The notes beneath the pieces are model-generated. The model worked only from the letters and a program-made list of their open reading frames with translations, was not told the DNA's origin and did not search any database. Below, in pieces: positions 23,325 through 35,007 of a stretch of 64,000 nt of DNA (positions are counted from its first letter, which is position 1; every line of letters begins with the position of its first letter). The stretch spans positions 26,879,402 through 26,943,401 of the forward strand of contig RSEF01000006.1 in the NCBI GenBank assembly GCA_003993805.1, in the 5' to 3' direction. The stretch is from Himantopus leucocephalus (taxonomy: Eukaryota > Chordata > Aves > Charadriiformes > Recurvirostridae). The translations under genes and the position numbers were made by a program.

Positions 23325-24345
23325 TACTGAAAATCCACTTGGTCTACAACATTTCTGACTTTTTATTTGTAATTATTATTGTTATAATTATTATTATTAT
23401 TATGAAAAAAAGAAAGAGTTATATGTCATTATTATCATTTGGGAGGGGATGGGGTGGGCTTTTTCTGTTTACCAGGGCTGCATTCATAAATAGCAGGAGT
23501 TCTTCATATTTAGGAAATACTCATCAGATTAGAAAGAAAAAGCAAAGAATGAGTCAAGTGTGCAATGAGATTTGAATGCCAGCCTCCTGTTAAATATAGA
23601 ATGGGAATTAAATATTCAATTCCAACAGGTAGGTATAGTACCTTAGGCAACATGTTGTAGGTAAATTGTCCCTTTTCAGCCCTTTTGAAAAGAACTCATG
23701 AATCAGCTACTTCATCTTGCCAGAGGGCTCAGGGTGGGTTGTTGGACCAGGCTCTGCAACATGCCAACAGCACTCGCTTACCGATGACATGCATGTCTCA
23801 GCTTTTTACAGGATCTTGCCTCTCTTAATTGCTTTTAATTTCAGTCACCCTCTGGCACTGTTGACTGTGGAGAAAGGAAAAAACCAAAATCAGAGAAAAC
23901 ACACAAGTCAGTGTTGCTTGGACTGTAGATTGGCTGGAGGGGACAGCACCACAAGTAATGAAGGAGCATGCCTGAGTTTATGAATGCAGCCTAAACCCCG
24001 TGCATGTGAATAGCGAGGATGCCGAAGGCCTACTGTAGATAATTAAAATGTACATAGCTTTTTATTTCTTGGGAAATAATTTAATGTTTAGTAAAAGAAG
24101 ATATGTTTAAAACAAAACCTGAACCACATACACACATGCACGCACGCGCATGCACGCACACACATGCGCGCGCTTGTACACGTCAGTCAACCAGAGACTG
24201 TGGTGAACACTTGAATCACGCTTCGGTTCCAAGTGTGTTCCAGTTGTCTGTCATATTTCAATCTGACACGGCTGTTTATAAACAGCATAGTTTATTTCTC
24301 TGTGTATAACTGCAAGCCTTTTTTTTTAACATATATATATAGTAT
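23325..24345 (+). other. SORCS3: SORCS3 3' UTR, proximal part
   Basis: Follows the TAA directly. It is AT-rich, with an ATT run at about 23372-23403, ATTAAA signals at 23607-23612 and 24042-24047, and a purine-pyrimidine tract at 24128-24180. No splice acceptor-ORF pair suggests another coding exon. Its 3' limit cannot be set from sequence alone. Confidence 0.65.
24128..24180 (+). repeat. Alternating purine-pyrimidine (CA/CG) tract in 3' UTR
   Basis: Almost uninterrupted CA, TG and CG dinucleotide steps, including GCACGCGCATGCACGC and ATGCGCGCGC. This is typical Z-DNA-forming composition. Confidence 0.75.
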
Positions 24346-24597
24346 CATTTCCTAGGGTGGAGCAGACAACGATATTAGCAGGACAGACTATGAGCCTGTC
24401 ATGAATATTTTAGTGATGTTCATCATCTATTCACCTCTGTCACTGTTGTCCACTTCTGGGTAGGATCTTGATAGCATCCGTCAGGGAAAATGAGGAAAAC
24501 AAAGTGAAATTATCACCATCTCAGTGCGGGCAAATATCAGTCTGCTTGCAGCACTCAGTGCAACCTCAACTCAACAGTGGGCCAGGTTGCAGTAAAG

Positions 24598-24671
24598 TCA
24601 TAGAATTGTTTAGGTTGGAAAAGACCCTTAAGATCATAGAGTCCAACCATTAACCTAGCACTGCCAAGTCT
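24598..24671 (-). mobile_element. CR1 LINE 3' tail fragment
   Basis: TCATAGAATTGTTTAGGTTG followed by GAAAAGACCCTTAAGATCAT, AGAGTCCAACCATTAACCTA and GCACTGCCAAGTC is the reverse complement of a CR1 3' end. It is cut short after about 74 bp. Confidence 0.85.
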
Positions 24672-24711
24672 GTTATTCCCAGTGAGAAGTCGTGCTTTTA
24701 GCAGCTGGTGA

Positions 24712-24717
24712 AATAAA
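24712..24717 (+). promoter_or_regulatory. Candidate poly(A) signal AATAAA
   Basis: Canonical hexamer about 1.39 kb after the stop codon, just downstream of the CR1 tail. It is a candidate only. Confidence 0.3.
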
Positions 24718-25855
24718 GTGCTATTCAGGATACGTAGGAGTAGTAAATTTTGGCTGAACATGATGCATGCGATTAAGGACTGCTCTTTGGAGAGGGGGAT
24801 GCAGGGTCAGACCTGCATAACCAAGCTAGGAAAGGTCTTTCTTACGAGTGCCGCAGAATGGCTGCTTCCAATTTTGGATGGAAATGCCATCACAGTAATT
24901 TCTGCATGGTGGACTGGTGCTTTCTGATTAGAACAGGGAGGTTAATGGAGAAAAGGTAGTGAAAAAGCTCGTTAGGAATCTCCTAGCACACTGAGTTGAG
25001 AGTAGCCCTCAGGAGTGGTGGAGTTTTGGGGCAGGAGGTTTACTTAGTGGTGAATTAGTTCTATCCATTTTTCTTGAGCTGTTGATGTTAAAATGGACCT
25101 TATTCTGCTGAGTGTTGAGTTATAAGACCCAGCAGGAGTGGAAGGAAAATTGGAGGCATGTTCGGGAAGATGTTTTAGTGCTTGCAGTGTAACAGAAAAT
25201 GAGGCCAGGTAACAATGTTTGTTACCATTTTTTAGGATCTGGATGCAGGACTCTGCGTTACCTTTAATATATCTGGAGTGAAACGAGGAGATGGCTAGAA
25301 TTTCGGTGTTACTTGCTAGCTCTCTGCATTGCAACATGCCAGTTGGCTACAAACCAGCCTCAGCTACATGTGTTCACTCTGTTAATGGGCTGGAATGTCT
25401 TTCAAAGGTTATAATACTGACGGGTCTGCAGGTGGAGAGAAAAGTGGTTAAACACAGTTTTGCAGAAAAACACAGGAGGTATTTCAAGATTAAAATTGTA
25501 AAACCAAAATGTAGGGAAATACTGTTTTGTGTGAAGTACTAAAGCTAAATATTCTCAATTCTTCTTCTCTTCCATTTCTGCCAGGCTTGTGGGCCTTTTC
25601 TGTTGATTTAAAAATAATTCTTTTCTGTTTCCTCCCTCACTTTTCTGGTCTAGTTCCTATTATGAGCTGAAGAGTGATGGTTGTGTTATTCTATTTAACC
25701 TTGAGTTTCCATCCATCACATGTGCATAAGCTGTTGCATTACTGTCTATGTTCTACTGGAACACCGAAGTAGTTTACAATTATGGCTCAGTCTGGTGATA
25801 ACACTGCTAGCACAAGGCCATAGCTTCCCATTTAGGTATAGACGGGAGGAATGTA

Positions 25856-25861
25856 AATAAA
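25856..25861 (+). promoter_or_regulatory. Candidate poly(A) signal AATAAA
   Basis: Canonical hexamer about 2.5 kb after the stop codon, in the context GTAAATAAACAATGG. It is a candidate only. Confidence 0.3.
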
Positions 25862-27559
25862 CAATGGTCCTGCGGACCTTGAGTTAAATTGTGGGCTGAT
25901 CTAGGTATTTGCTGATCCTTAGGATTTGAGGGACTGCTTTTGTGAGCTGCTGCAGAAGACTGAATGTGAAATACTCGTTATCTTCTGTATTAATGAAGCG
26001 AAAATGTTCATTGTTCTTTGGAGTTTTCTAGCTTTTTCACAGGATTGATCTCATGTTGATTTAAAAAGAAAGGCAGGGGATTACAGTTTTCACAGTTTCT
26101 TTTCAAAATTTTTTGCAATATTTTTACAATTTTTCCCTTTACACTTAAAGATGGCTGTTAAATATCTCATAACAGATGGGAGGAAGCAAGGAGGAAAAAT
26201 TGGGAGTAAGCTGCTGAAAAAAAATGAAACATTTTGACTTCTCAAAAAGAAATTTAACCTCAATGAAGGCTGAGAATTTTCTGAATGATACAGTTAACTT
26301 TTGGAGAAACATCTGTCCAGAAAGCCATTTTCAATCCAAAATGATCCTAAAGGTACTACAAAGCAAACAAAAAAAGTCCACGGAGCCAAAATTAAATGTC
26401 AAAAACCCCGCCTGATTCTTGAGTTGGCTCAGACTTCATGTTCCATGAGACTTAGTGGGTCTCACTACCTCTCAGGGTCATTTGTCACACTGCTGTCCGG
26501 ACCAGAATGTGTTCCATGCACATCTGGAAAGAGCTCCCTAGGATGTATGTGGGACCAGATTTGCCAGATTATACCTGCTGTATTAGGGCACAACCGTGGT
26601 TGATGGCAGCTGAAAAAAAGCTTGTGTTCATGACAGAAAGCTGCTCCTTTAGGATACTAGAAGGGTAACTACTGCATCCCAGTGGGATGCCCAGAGCTGT
26701 ATCTATCCATGGGACATCTGTAAGGTTTAGGTTGGGCAACCAGCACTGTCCATCTCTTTTGGAAGTTACTGAGCTGCGGTGTTAGCACAGACTGGACTAC
26801 TGGTCACTTTTATTTGTGTATGTCATGCTGGGAAATAATAACTTGGGGATGTCATTAGGGTTTTTTTCCCCTGCAAGTTTTACCCCTGAGGAAAATGTAA
26901 TGGAAACCCCTGAAGCTGTAGATTACTTTTTACCTGAGTAAGGAGGGAAAGAGCCAATGCTATGAGTAGAACATAAATAGTTCCCACACTGTAGGTATGT
27001 ATAAAAAGGAAAAGAAAGAGAGAAAGAGAGAGCAAGAGACTGGGTCAGTACCCTCTATCACTGCCAGCATTTCCCAATGATGGATTCTACTGTATTAGCT
27101 GTAATTTAGGAATAATTCATGAGACCTGGAGACGAGATGCAGCTTTTGGCTCTGTACAGCTGTCAATCTGATATAAGCACCCAACAGATCCTCTACTTAG
27201 TTTAACCAGTGCTTGAGAACCCCAACAGTAAGCCTGGAAGGATCGGAGATGAGGCTAGAGTGACTGGGGACTGCAGAGTTTTTCAGTTACAGTTGCCATC
27301 AATAAGAGCATATGCAGGAGATTGTGCATTTTCTTCTGGACTAAGCTTTGGTTTCAGGGACGTGCAAAGATGTCTTGTTCTCCTCCCTTTCCCTTCAGTC
27401 AGTTCCCACACACATTCCAGGTCTGACAAACCAAACCAGAATCCTCACATTCCTTCTGATGATGTTGGACAGTGCATTAAACCCAAACCACCACCATGGT
27501 TTTAAAGGATTAAATGAGGCAGACAATTGCAATACCTGTATTAAACACAGTAATACAAA

Positions 27560-27592
27560 TGCATGAGTCATATATATACATATATATATACT
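27560..27592 (+). repeat. TA-rich simple repeat
   Basis: Runs of TATATATACATATATATATA. Confidence 0.6.
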
Positions 27593-27662
27593 GTTCTTGG
27601 TTTTATTGTTCCATTTGAATATTTCTACTGTAAAAAAAGGCAGTGGTTTTGAAATTGTTGAA

Positions 27663-27668
27663 AATAAA
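27663..27668 (+). promoter_or_regulatory. Candidate distal poly(A) signal AATAAA
   Basis: Canonical hexamer about 4.3 kb after the stop codon with a T/GT-rich element just downstream. It would give a long 3' UTR, as is common for neuronal transcripts. Confidence 0.35.
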
Positions 27669-28210
27669 TGTATTTTTGTACATCAGAGTTACCCCTGGCT
27701 GCTCTTTCAGTCCTTGTTCTTCTCAGTTTTCCTTTTGGTGAAGTCTGCTCTGTCTTCACTGAATTTCCCTTGCCATACCTAATCCTCCAACCCTATCTGT
27801 CATTCAGGGTCACGCAAAGCATATGGAGAGTGAGCAGAGAAATGTTATAAGGCAAGATTTTTAAGATAAAAGATAAAACAACTACCTCTCCTTCCTTCTT
27901 ACTGCTCCCCCTAAAAATAATTATCTCCTTGCCTTTCCATTCCACAGGCTGATCCTTTTTGGAGCCTGGGAGGTGAATAGGAGGGGAGAACTACCTGCTT
28001 ATGCAGAGAAGGCCCCATGAATCTCTCATCTAACAGACCTCAGTCTGGAAAAGGCTGTAGAGTGCCTGTGTCAAAAAGAAAAAGAAAAAGCACCTTCTCT
28101 CCTTGGCACAAAAGACTGTTTAAAAATGAAAAGAGAGCGTGGAAATGTGTCTCTGGATATGCATCAGCCATTTCCTTCCATGGGCATGCATACACATCCC
28201 CCATCTCTCT

Positions 28211-28243
28211 CCCCCCCCCCCCCCTTTCCTTTAGNTCCTTTAG
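28211..28243. other. Poly-C tract and single-N assembly join
   Basis: A run of C is followed by TTTCCTTTAG, one N at 28235, then TCCTTTAG again. The 8 bp TCCTTTAG occurs on both sides of the N (28227-28234 and 28236-28243). Confidence 0.8.
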
Positions 28244-30647
28244 CTCTGGAGGTCCATAAACTGCAGATTTCTGGAGTGAGGCAGTTCCCTGGGAAACATC
28301 TCTCCATGGCTCTCTCCACCTCATGCTCCTTCCCAGGTGTTTACTACTGGTCACTAGTGGAGGCAAGACTAACGAGCCAAATCTGTTCTCTGACCTGATG
28401 CAGCTAATCTTTTATGTACATGTTAATTAACAATGCAGCTGGTATCTGTTTATTCTCCCTTTTATAATCAATGATCAGTTGTTTCTGTTTTTTCTTTATG
28501 TCAGTAATCTGAAAAGGTCAGGCAACCAAGGACTAGATTGACCATCTCGGAGAGTGATGTATGAAAGACCTTCAGCATCACAGAAGGTGTCTCAGCTTTT
28601 GAAATCTTTGGGTCTGGCCCTCTTTACAGCAGTGCCAGTGTAATGTTTGTGTTCATGGAATACTGAAGTACAAGTTATGAACAGACAAGCACAAATGATG
28701 AAATTACCGTGGCTTAACAAGCTACCACTGAGACCCTGTAATTGACTACGTACAGAAACCCAGCTAAGTGCAGCTGTGAAGTCAAATGCAGGCACTTAAA
28801 CATCAGCCCTCATCATGGTCTGGAAACATGAGCAGTAGCTCAGTCTTTGCCTGAATCCAGCTGTTTTTCTGTGATGGATGGACTTATTATTCCCTTTATT
28901 AAAGGCAGTGTAAGCACTGTTTGCTACATTATGATATTCTTATGGTTGTGACAAATACCCCTCTATCAGGGAAAACGGTGCTGTGCAGGAAAAGCGCATC
29001 ACAACTGCTCCTGGAGTCAGCTCATCACTGTTGTGTTTCATTTTTCATTTTGGTGCCCAACAGCACCCAAGGCTGCCATGTGTGGGACACCTGTAGTATA
29101 GGAGAGAAAAGAGTCAACGCCATTTTCCCCTGGTTGGTGTGTTGATACTGAAAAGTTTGGCTTGGTTTGGGCTCACTGGTTAACAATGCTCTTGCGTTCC
29201 TTGTGCAGTGAGAGCCTTTCATTACTTGTATAATGGGAGCACCTAGAGGGCCTGGCTGAGAACACACCCCACTTGCGCCCGCCACTGAATGAACCACGTC
29301 GCAGTGGTGTGGGTGATGGAGTGCACAAGTGCAATGAGGCCTGGCTGGGGCTGGCTGTGTCCTCGCCCACACGCTGCAGCGTAGGACGGAGTTGGAGGAA
29401 CGTGCATGCCTGAACCAGCCAAGGCTCTGTCTTCACATTCTTTGGGGCATTGGGCTGGATTCTCCTGCTGTAAGGCAGAATCTGAGAGGCACATGATGGA
29501 CCTTTTGTACTGTTCTGGAAGATGAGTGCCCTTCTAAAATCATCAGCCTGAAGAGGCTTATACTCACTGCTCCCGCTTGCCAGGAGCGTGCCCAGCCTTG
29601 CCAAGGTAGGAGAGGAGCTTCTTTCCCTTGGTTCAGTCCAGGCCTTGGTGCAACCAGAAATACAAGTTCTCATGCCCCAGAGAATTAGCCAAAGAGAGGA
29701 GGCCTTGTGCTGCAGGTAACTCCCCGTGAATGCTTCTGTCCAACTTCTAGTCCTTGCTCTGGGAACAAAAGAGAGAATTCCCATCCAGAACTCATGGCAC
29801 TGCGCACTTCAACAGTGAGGCAGCGCTTAGCTGGATTTGCCTTCTGCCCAGGTCTTCCTTTTAACTTGGACCTCTCCCCAGTGAAGTACTCTGGTTATTA
29901 AGCGCTATCAAAGCACCATTGCTTCGCTGACATATTAATGTAATACATCACTTGAGTGCTGGTCTGCTGTCATATATCACGGTGCTACATCAGAGAACTG
30001 GCAGGTGACAGGAACCCCAGACCCAGAGATAGATCGCTTTTCTAAGCTTTATGGGATTTTTTCCTCTAAGACACCAAGCAAAGGCAAAGAAAGCAGTGTT
30101 GGACTGCAGCCACGAAGCTTTCAAAGCCTTTGAATATATTTATCTATACATTTTTCCCTTGACCCTGCAACATTAATTAAACAAGTCTGCTGATATTTCT
30201 ATATGAGCCTGTAGAGATGGCTTTATTTTGGGTCATGGATGAGGGAGGGAACAGTTGCTCGCTGTGAACTGTTTCATGAGACTAGCGTGTGAGTGTCTGT
30301 GCGTGAGCAGAGGAGAAAGATTTGTCCTTGCAAAACAAAACCAGATTTGTTCCTGAATGTCAGAGAATTTTTGCAGTTGTGCAGGTAGAGACAGGACAAA
30401 GGTAATTGTGGTGTTTGTTGTTGGGATTTTACCCATGATCAATACAAAAGGATTTGCTTCGCCATTGCTTTATGCTAGTTCTACCTGTGCAGGCCCAACG
30501 ACATCACTGAATTTAGTCTTGATTTACATCAGTCTGAGCTCTCACATTAAGAGGAGTTACATGCCTACTTCAAGGACAGAATAAATCCTTTTTAAAGCCT
30601 GGTTGTGAATGTCAAACAGTTTTCAGGCCAAAATTTAGGGGAGATTG

Positions 30648-30671
30648 TAATAGTAATAATAATAATAATAA
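30648..30671 (+). repeat. (TAA)n microsatellite
   Basis: TAATAGTAATAATAATAATA-type run. Confidence 0.8.
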
Positions 30672-31681
30672 AACACATACAGGGCATAGTGGGGAGGAAG
30701 AAGGAGGATGTTTATTAAATGAAACAGAAATGCTATGATGATGTGTGCTTTTAAAAATCCTGTGTTGGTTACATGAACCTGGAAGGCAATAGGAGAGAAA
30801 AACTGGAAACCAGACGAGAAACAGAGCGAGGTGGACTGGGCTGGCTGAGAGCCTTTTGCTGACTGGCATGCACGGTGAGAGGGACATGGATGCTTAATCG
30901 TTTAATAGTTTTAGCATGGAACAATTCTAAAGTCTCAGACTGGATCAACCGAATCAACAGGAGATGTAGCACATCCAGTGCATATAAGACGGGGTCATCT
31001 CTGCTCCCATGTCCTGAGGCTCAGCCTTGAAATTCAAGTTTTAAGCAGCTGATTCCCTACTGAAGGTCCAGTGTTAAGCATTGAAGTTCCTCATAGAGCA
31101 GTGGTGGGTGAGTGATGGTTCAGGCAGGATTTGTAGGCCATTTTTAGAGCTCAGTTCAGGGTTATAGGTAATTCTGTTCATAAGGGTTGGATGGATGCTG
31201 TGAAAACGAAGTGGCTCCTGATGTGGGATGTCGAGAAAATGGGCCAGAAGAGGACAGTGGAGAAAGGGCAGGAGGATGGGATTACAAAATGCCGTGCAAT
31301 ATTTGTCAGTTCATGGGACTCACTCCTCTTTCCTTGATATTAATTGGACTGTATGCTGGGTGAGGAAATGAGTTAAAATCATTTCCTGGGATGGGAGGTA
31401 TCCTGGTCTGAGGTAAAACAGAACCAATTTTATGTTCACTAATTTTACTTTTTGGTTATGCCTCTTCTAACTAACTGAACTCTCTGAAATTAACATCATA
31501 TTTTTCAGACACTGTCCGCTTACAGAGTGATTAAGACCTGACTGTTTGTAATTCATACCAAGGAATGGTACGCAGAGAGGCTCTTGCTTATACTTATTGC
31601 TAACACCCACGGCCAGCTAACTTTGTTATTTGGCCTGTTGGAGGGTCAGAAGCAGAAAAGTGTAGAGGGGTCACATCTGCA

Positions 31682-32116
31682 GAGGAGCAGACAGGACAGG
31701 TGACCCAAAACTGACCAACAGGATATTCCATCCCATCTGCCTCATGCTCAGTGTAAAAGCTGAGGGATCAAAGGGTCAGCCCTCTTTCTTCAGTGGCCGG
31801 CATCTGAGGAGGACTGTCTGTTTGTCTGCCTTTGGTCCTGATCTGTGCATTCCTGAATCCAGATCTGGAATCCAGTTCCCATCTGTCACCGAGTCCAGTC
31901 TGGGTCTTTCCCAGTGCCAGCTGGTAATGTGATCATCATCCTGGGAGCTCGATATGGTTTTGTATATATTGTAAATGTTTCATTACTTTCTTTTTATTAT
32001 TTTATTAATATTTTTATTAAAGTAGTTTAGTTTCTTTTAAACTCATAAGTCTGGTGGGGGAGAGCATCTGTCATTCATTTCTGTGGCCAGTCTGGCCCAA
32101 ACCACAAGAGATTTAT
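31682..32116 (+). mobile_element. Decayed bird ERVL-type LTR (5' LTR)
   Basis: The phrase GACAGGACAGGTGACCC, then AACTGACCAACAGGATATTC and CATCCCATCTGCCTCATGCT, is the U3 signature I associate with bird ERVL LTRs. It is followed by an AT-rich R region with poly(A) signal ATTAAA at 32016-32021, then TTAAACTCATAAGTCTGGTG, GGGGGAGAG and CCCAAACCACA near the U5 end. The exact 5' border is not resolved and may lie somewhat upstream. The element is diverged and lacks any intact coding region after it. Confidence 0.75.
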
Positions 32117-32134
32117 TGGCGCCTACAGTGGGGC
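32117..32134 (+). other. Degenerate retroviral primer-binding site
   Basis: TGGCGCCTACAGTGGGGC directly follows the LTR. It matches 15 of 18 positions of the Lys-type PBS pattern TGGCGCCCAACGTGGGGC as I recall it. A PBS shows that this is the 5' end of a former provirus and not a solo LTR. Confidence 0.65.
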
Positions 32135-34954
32135 ACACTGGGGTTCTGATAGATTGCCTGAATAGTTAGAATTCCGGCTTGCTTTTACAGGGAGATATTT
32201 AAATGGGCCATCAAGAACTGACTAAGGCAATTGGCTGGGCTAAGACAAGGGATGTAGCTACCTGTCCTTGTCTTTTCAAAATGAACATCCCGGGAAGAGA
32301 CCCTCAGAGAAACCAGGGACATTAGCAGTTTTAAGGAGAAGAAGAGGTGGTGAAAATGAAAGTGAGACAATCTGACAACCAAGATAAGGCAAAGTCAACC
32401 TGGGCAGCACCTCTTCTTCCCAGAGCTGGAAATGTTTAGCTGCACTTATGGTGTCCCCAACACGCACACACCCCCATCATCTCAGCGTGATTCTGGGTCT
32501 CCTGAGAGTCCACAAGAATGGGGAAGGACTGAGAGCCACAACATGCCACTGGGATGCTCAGGGACAGACAGCGCTGCCAGCAAAAGGAGAAATGTTTCTG
32601 TTACCTCAGGAGCTCTGCTCCACAGCATGCATGTGCTAAAGTGTCTAAAGCTTAATGTAGACAAGTCTGGGAGTCTAAATCCATTTGCGGCTCTGGACCT
32701 TACTGCCTAATTATATCACCTACACTTGGAATAATCTGGGATATTGTTAGGAATACCTGTGAGACTGTGTTTTTAATCTTCTTTTTTAACCTTGAAATGT
32801 TCCTGACAGTTCCACTCTACAAGCTGCTAGAGATCTGAACCCTGTTATAAGATGTTGAGGGACTTTTCTCTTTTGTTTTTGTACAAAACTTCCCTTCCCT
32901 TTGTAGGTTATGTAGCAAAGTCTCAGCATAAGCTTCAACCCCGCCCCCAAGCCCTTGCACTTTGGGACCATGAACAATTTACAATCTGAACAATATTTAC
33001 AGTATGAACAACTTGTCCATTTCTGAAAGAAAAAGTCACAGAAAGGAAAAACACATGCATTCCTGTGGCTTTGGTGCAGGAGAGCTTGGAGATAGTTTTT
33101 GGCATCAGTGGACGCATTCACTGTGGGTCTGGCCTATAGGCATTAGGGCACACCCCAACTCTGCACGGGCATTCACACGAGTCCCACAACCCCTACAGCT
33201 TACCAGCAGAGGAGGCTTTAAGAACCGCTGCAAATTATTTATTCATTCAAGATATTTTCATCAGCCTCCAAACATTAACTGATCCTGAGTAGTAGGAGTA
33301 AATTAATCTAATTTATTTATTTATCTATTCAACTGATGAATTTTGGACAAAGTTATTTTGTGAGCAAAGTGTGAAGACAATGCAGGATCTAAGCAAATTA
33401 GAACAGACTATGCTAGGCTGAGAACCACGCTTCTGTATGTCAGGCCAGTGGAAGTTTCTGGGCTTAGGAACTTCTGAGTCAGTCCAGGGCTGCTCCTCAA
33501 GCGCCCTTGATATGGTCTGTGGGGATGGAGGGCAAGATGGAACTGAAGAAAAGGCTTAGTTCCTCACTTAAATGGCTGTCACATCATGGCTATCACAATG
33601 GCTATAACCTAAGGTCATGCGTTAGTTTCTGGTTTGAGCTAAGGTGCATCTCTGCATATGGTTAAGGTCCATAATGTTTGAGTCTGAATTACTGGTTGTA
33701 GCTGCTGCACATCAACAATGTGCAAACTGGACTGAACCTCCCCTAAAGACCACCTGGCTTGCATTAGGACCTGTGACTGTGAGGAAGCCTAAAATGGACA
33801 CTTGGATCAGTGGACTGGAAGGTGTTGAAGGTGGAAAAGATCTCAAAGGAAGGCTGAGGGTTCACTCTGAGCCCAGAATGGTGCTAGGCTTTTTGTTTTG
33901 TTTTGTTGTTTGGGTGTTGTTTTTTTTTTTGTGGTAAAACCCTGCCTCTAATTTTAAATCAGAATTAATAGCTAGTCAGGAATGTTGGCTTCAGAAGTTA
34001 TTATTATGTTTCAACAGATGTTCAACCAGTCAGATTATTTAATTAGCTTCACGGTCCTTAACCTCATAAATCTGTGAAAGCCGTGACAAGGAAAAAGAAA
34101 AGGAATTAATGATAATAAATCAATACCCTAGACCTTCTTAATACAGTCTAAAAAGTTTGGATCAAAGCACTATTGAAAAGTTTGGAGAGCAAACTGAATG
34201 TCTCTGTCTGGCATATAAATCTCACTTAAGCACAGTTTTGGAGGAAAATGCCAAGGATTCTCAGAACAGCATCCTTGGGAAGTAGTGTAGGGAGTTGGTT
34301 CAGCATTGGAGAGACCTGCATACACTGATTTAAAATGTGACTTTCAGAAACTCTGCCTGTTCCTTTTCCTGTCCTCCTTAAACAGTGGGAATGTTGTCTG
34401 AAGCAGAGTCTGAGCCTGAGTACAGCTGTGTATGTCCCTGCACAGAAAGTTTGCATCGCGTCTACATCTATGGTGATGTAGAGATGGGGACTTTGGGAAC
34501 TTCAGGGAGAGAAGTGACAGTAATAAACAGTAGCATAAGGAGACAGTCATAGTCCAACAAGTTTTCCTTCTTTCAGTTCCACTGGGTCCCCGGGTTTTCA
34601 TATACTTACCCAGAAAGCAACTGATTTTCTCAAAACAAAACAAAAAATGGATCACCCTCTTTCCACAAAAGCATTACTGCCTCTTTGCCCTTCCTTTGGC
34701 TTCTGGCTCTGTTAGACCTGTTTGTCTCTCCTCTGATGCTCCAGAACCTTTTGTTAAAAAGGAGACAATTAATACATTATTCTCTGTCAACTGTCCACTT
34801 CTGCTCAACACAACTCTACATTTTCCACCTGTACGCTTCTTTTCTTCCTCAGCATGGGAAAATCCAACTTCTCTTCAACATCCAACCTACACCACCCCAG
34901 CTCTTTGATAGCTTCTAGGGACCTAGGACCCTTTCACACAGAAAGTTAGAGGTG

Positions 34955-35007
34955 TGTATATATACATATACACACACACAATACACACACACGCACACAT
35001 GTATATG
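34955..35007 (+). repeat. Compound (TA)n(CA)n simple repeat
   Basis: TATATATACATATACACACA followed by CAATACACACACACGCACAC. Confidence 0.75.

Larger units (their letters stand above)
24346..27700 (+). other. Possible distal SORCS3 3' UTR / downstream flank
   Basis: Contains AATAAA signals at 24712-24717, 25856-25861 and 27663-27668. The last lies in an AT-rich context followed by TGTATTTTTGT, typical of a real cleavage region. No coding exon is recognised. Which signal is used cannot be decided without transcript data. Confidence 0.35.
27701..31681. other. Intergenic sequence, no gene recognised
   Basis: Contains a poly-C tract with a single N (28211-28235), a relatively GC-rich patch at about 29240-29660 and a TAA repeat at about 30648-30671. 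The longest open frame in the window (203 codons, minus, 29173-29784) lies here but shows no family motif, and no splice or promoter evidence supports it. Confidence 0.7.

Noticed and set aside
29173..29784. Longest open frame in the window (minus, 203 codons)
   Set aside because: No family motif, no promoter or splice context, and a composition (many Ser, Pro, Arg) typical of a GC-rich patch read in a random frame.
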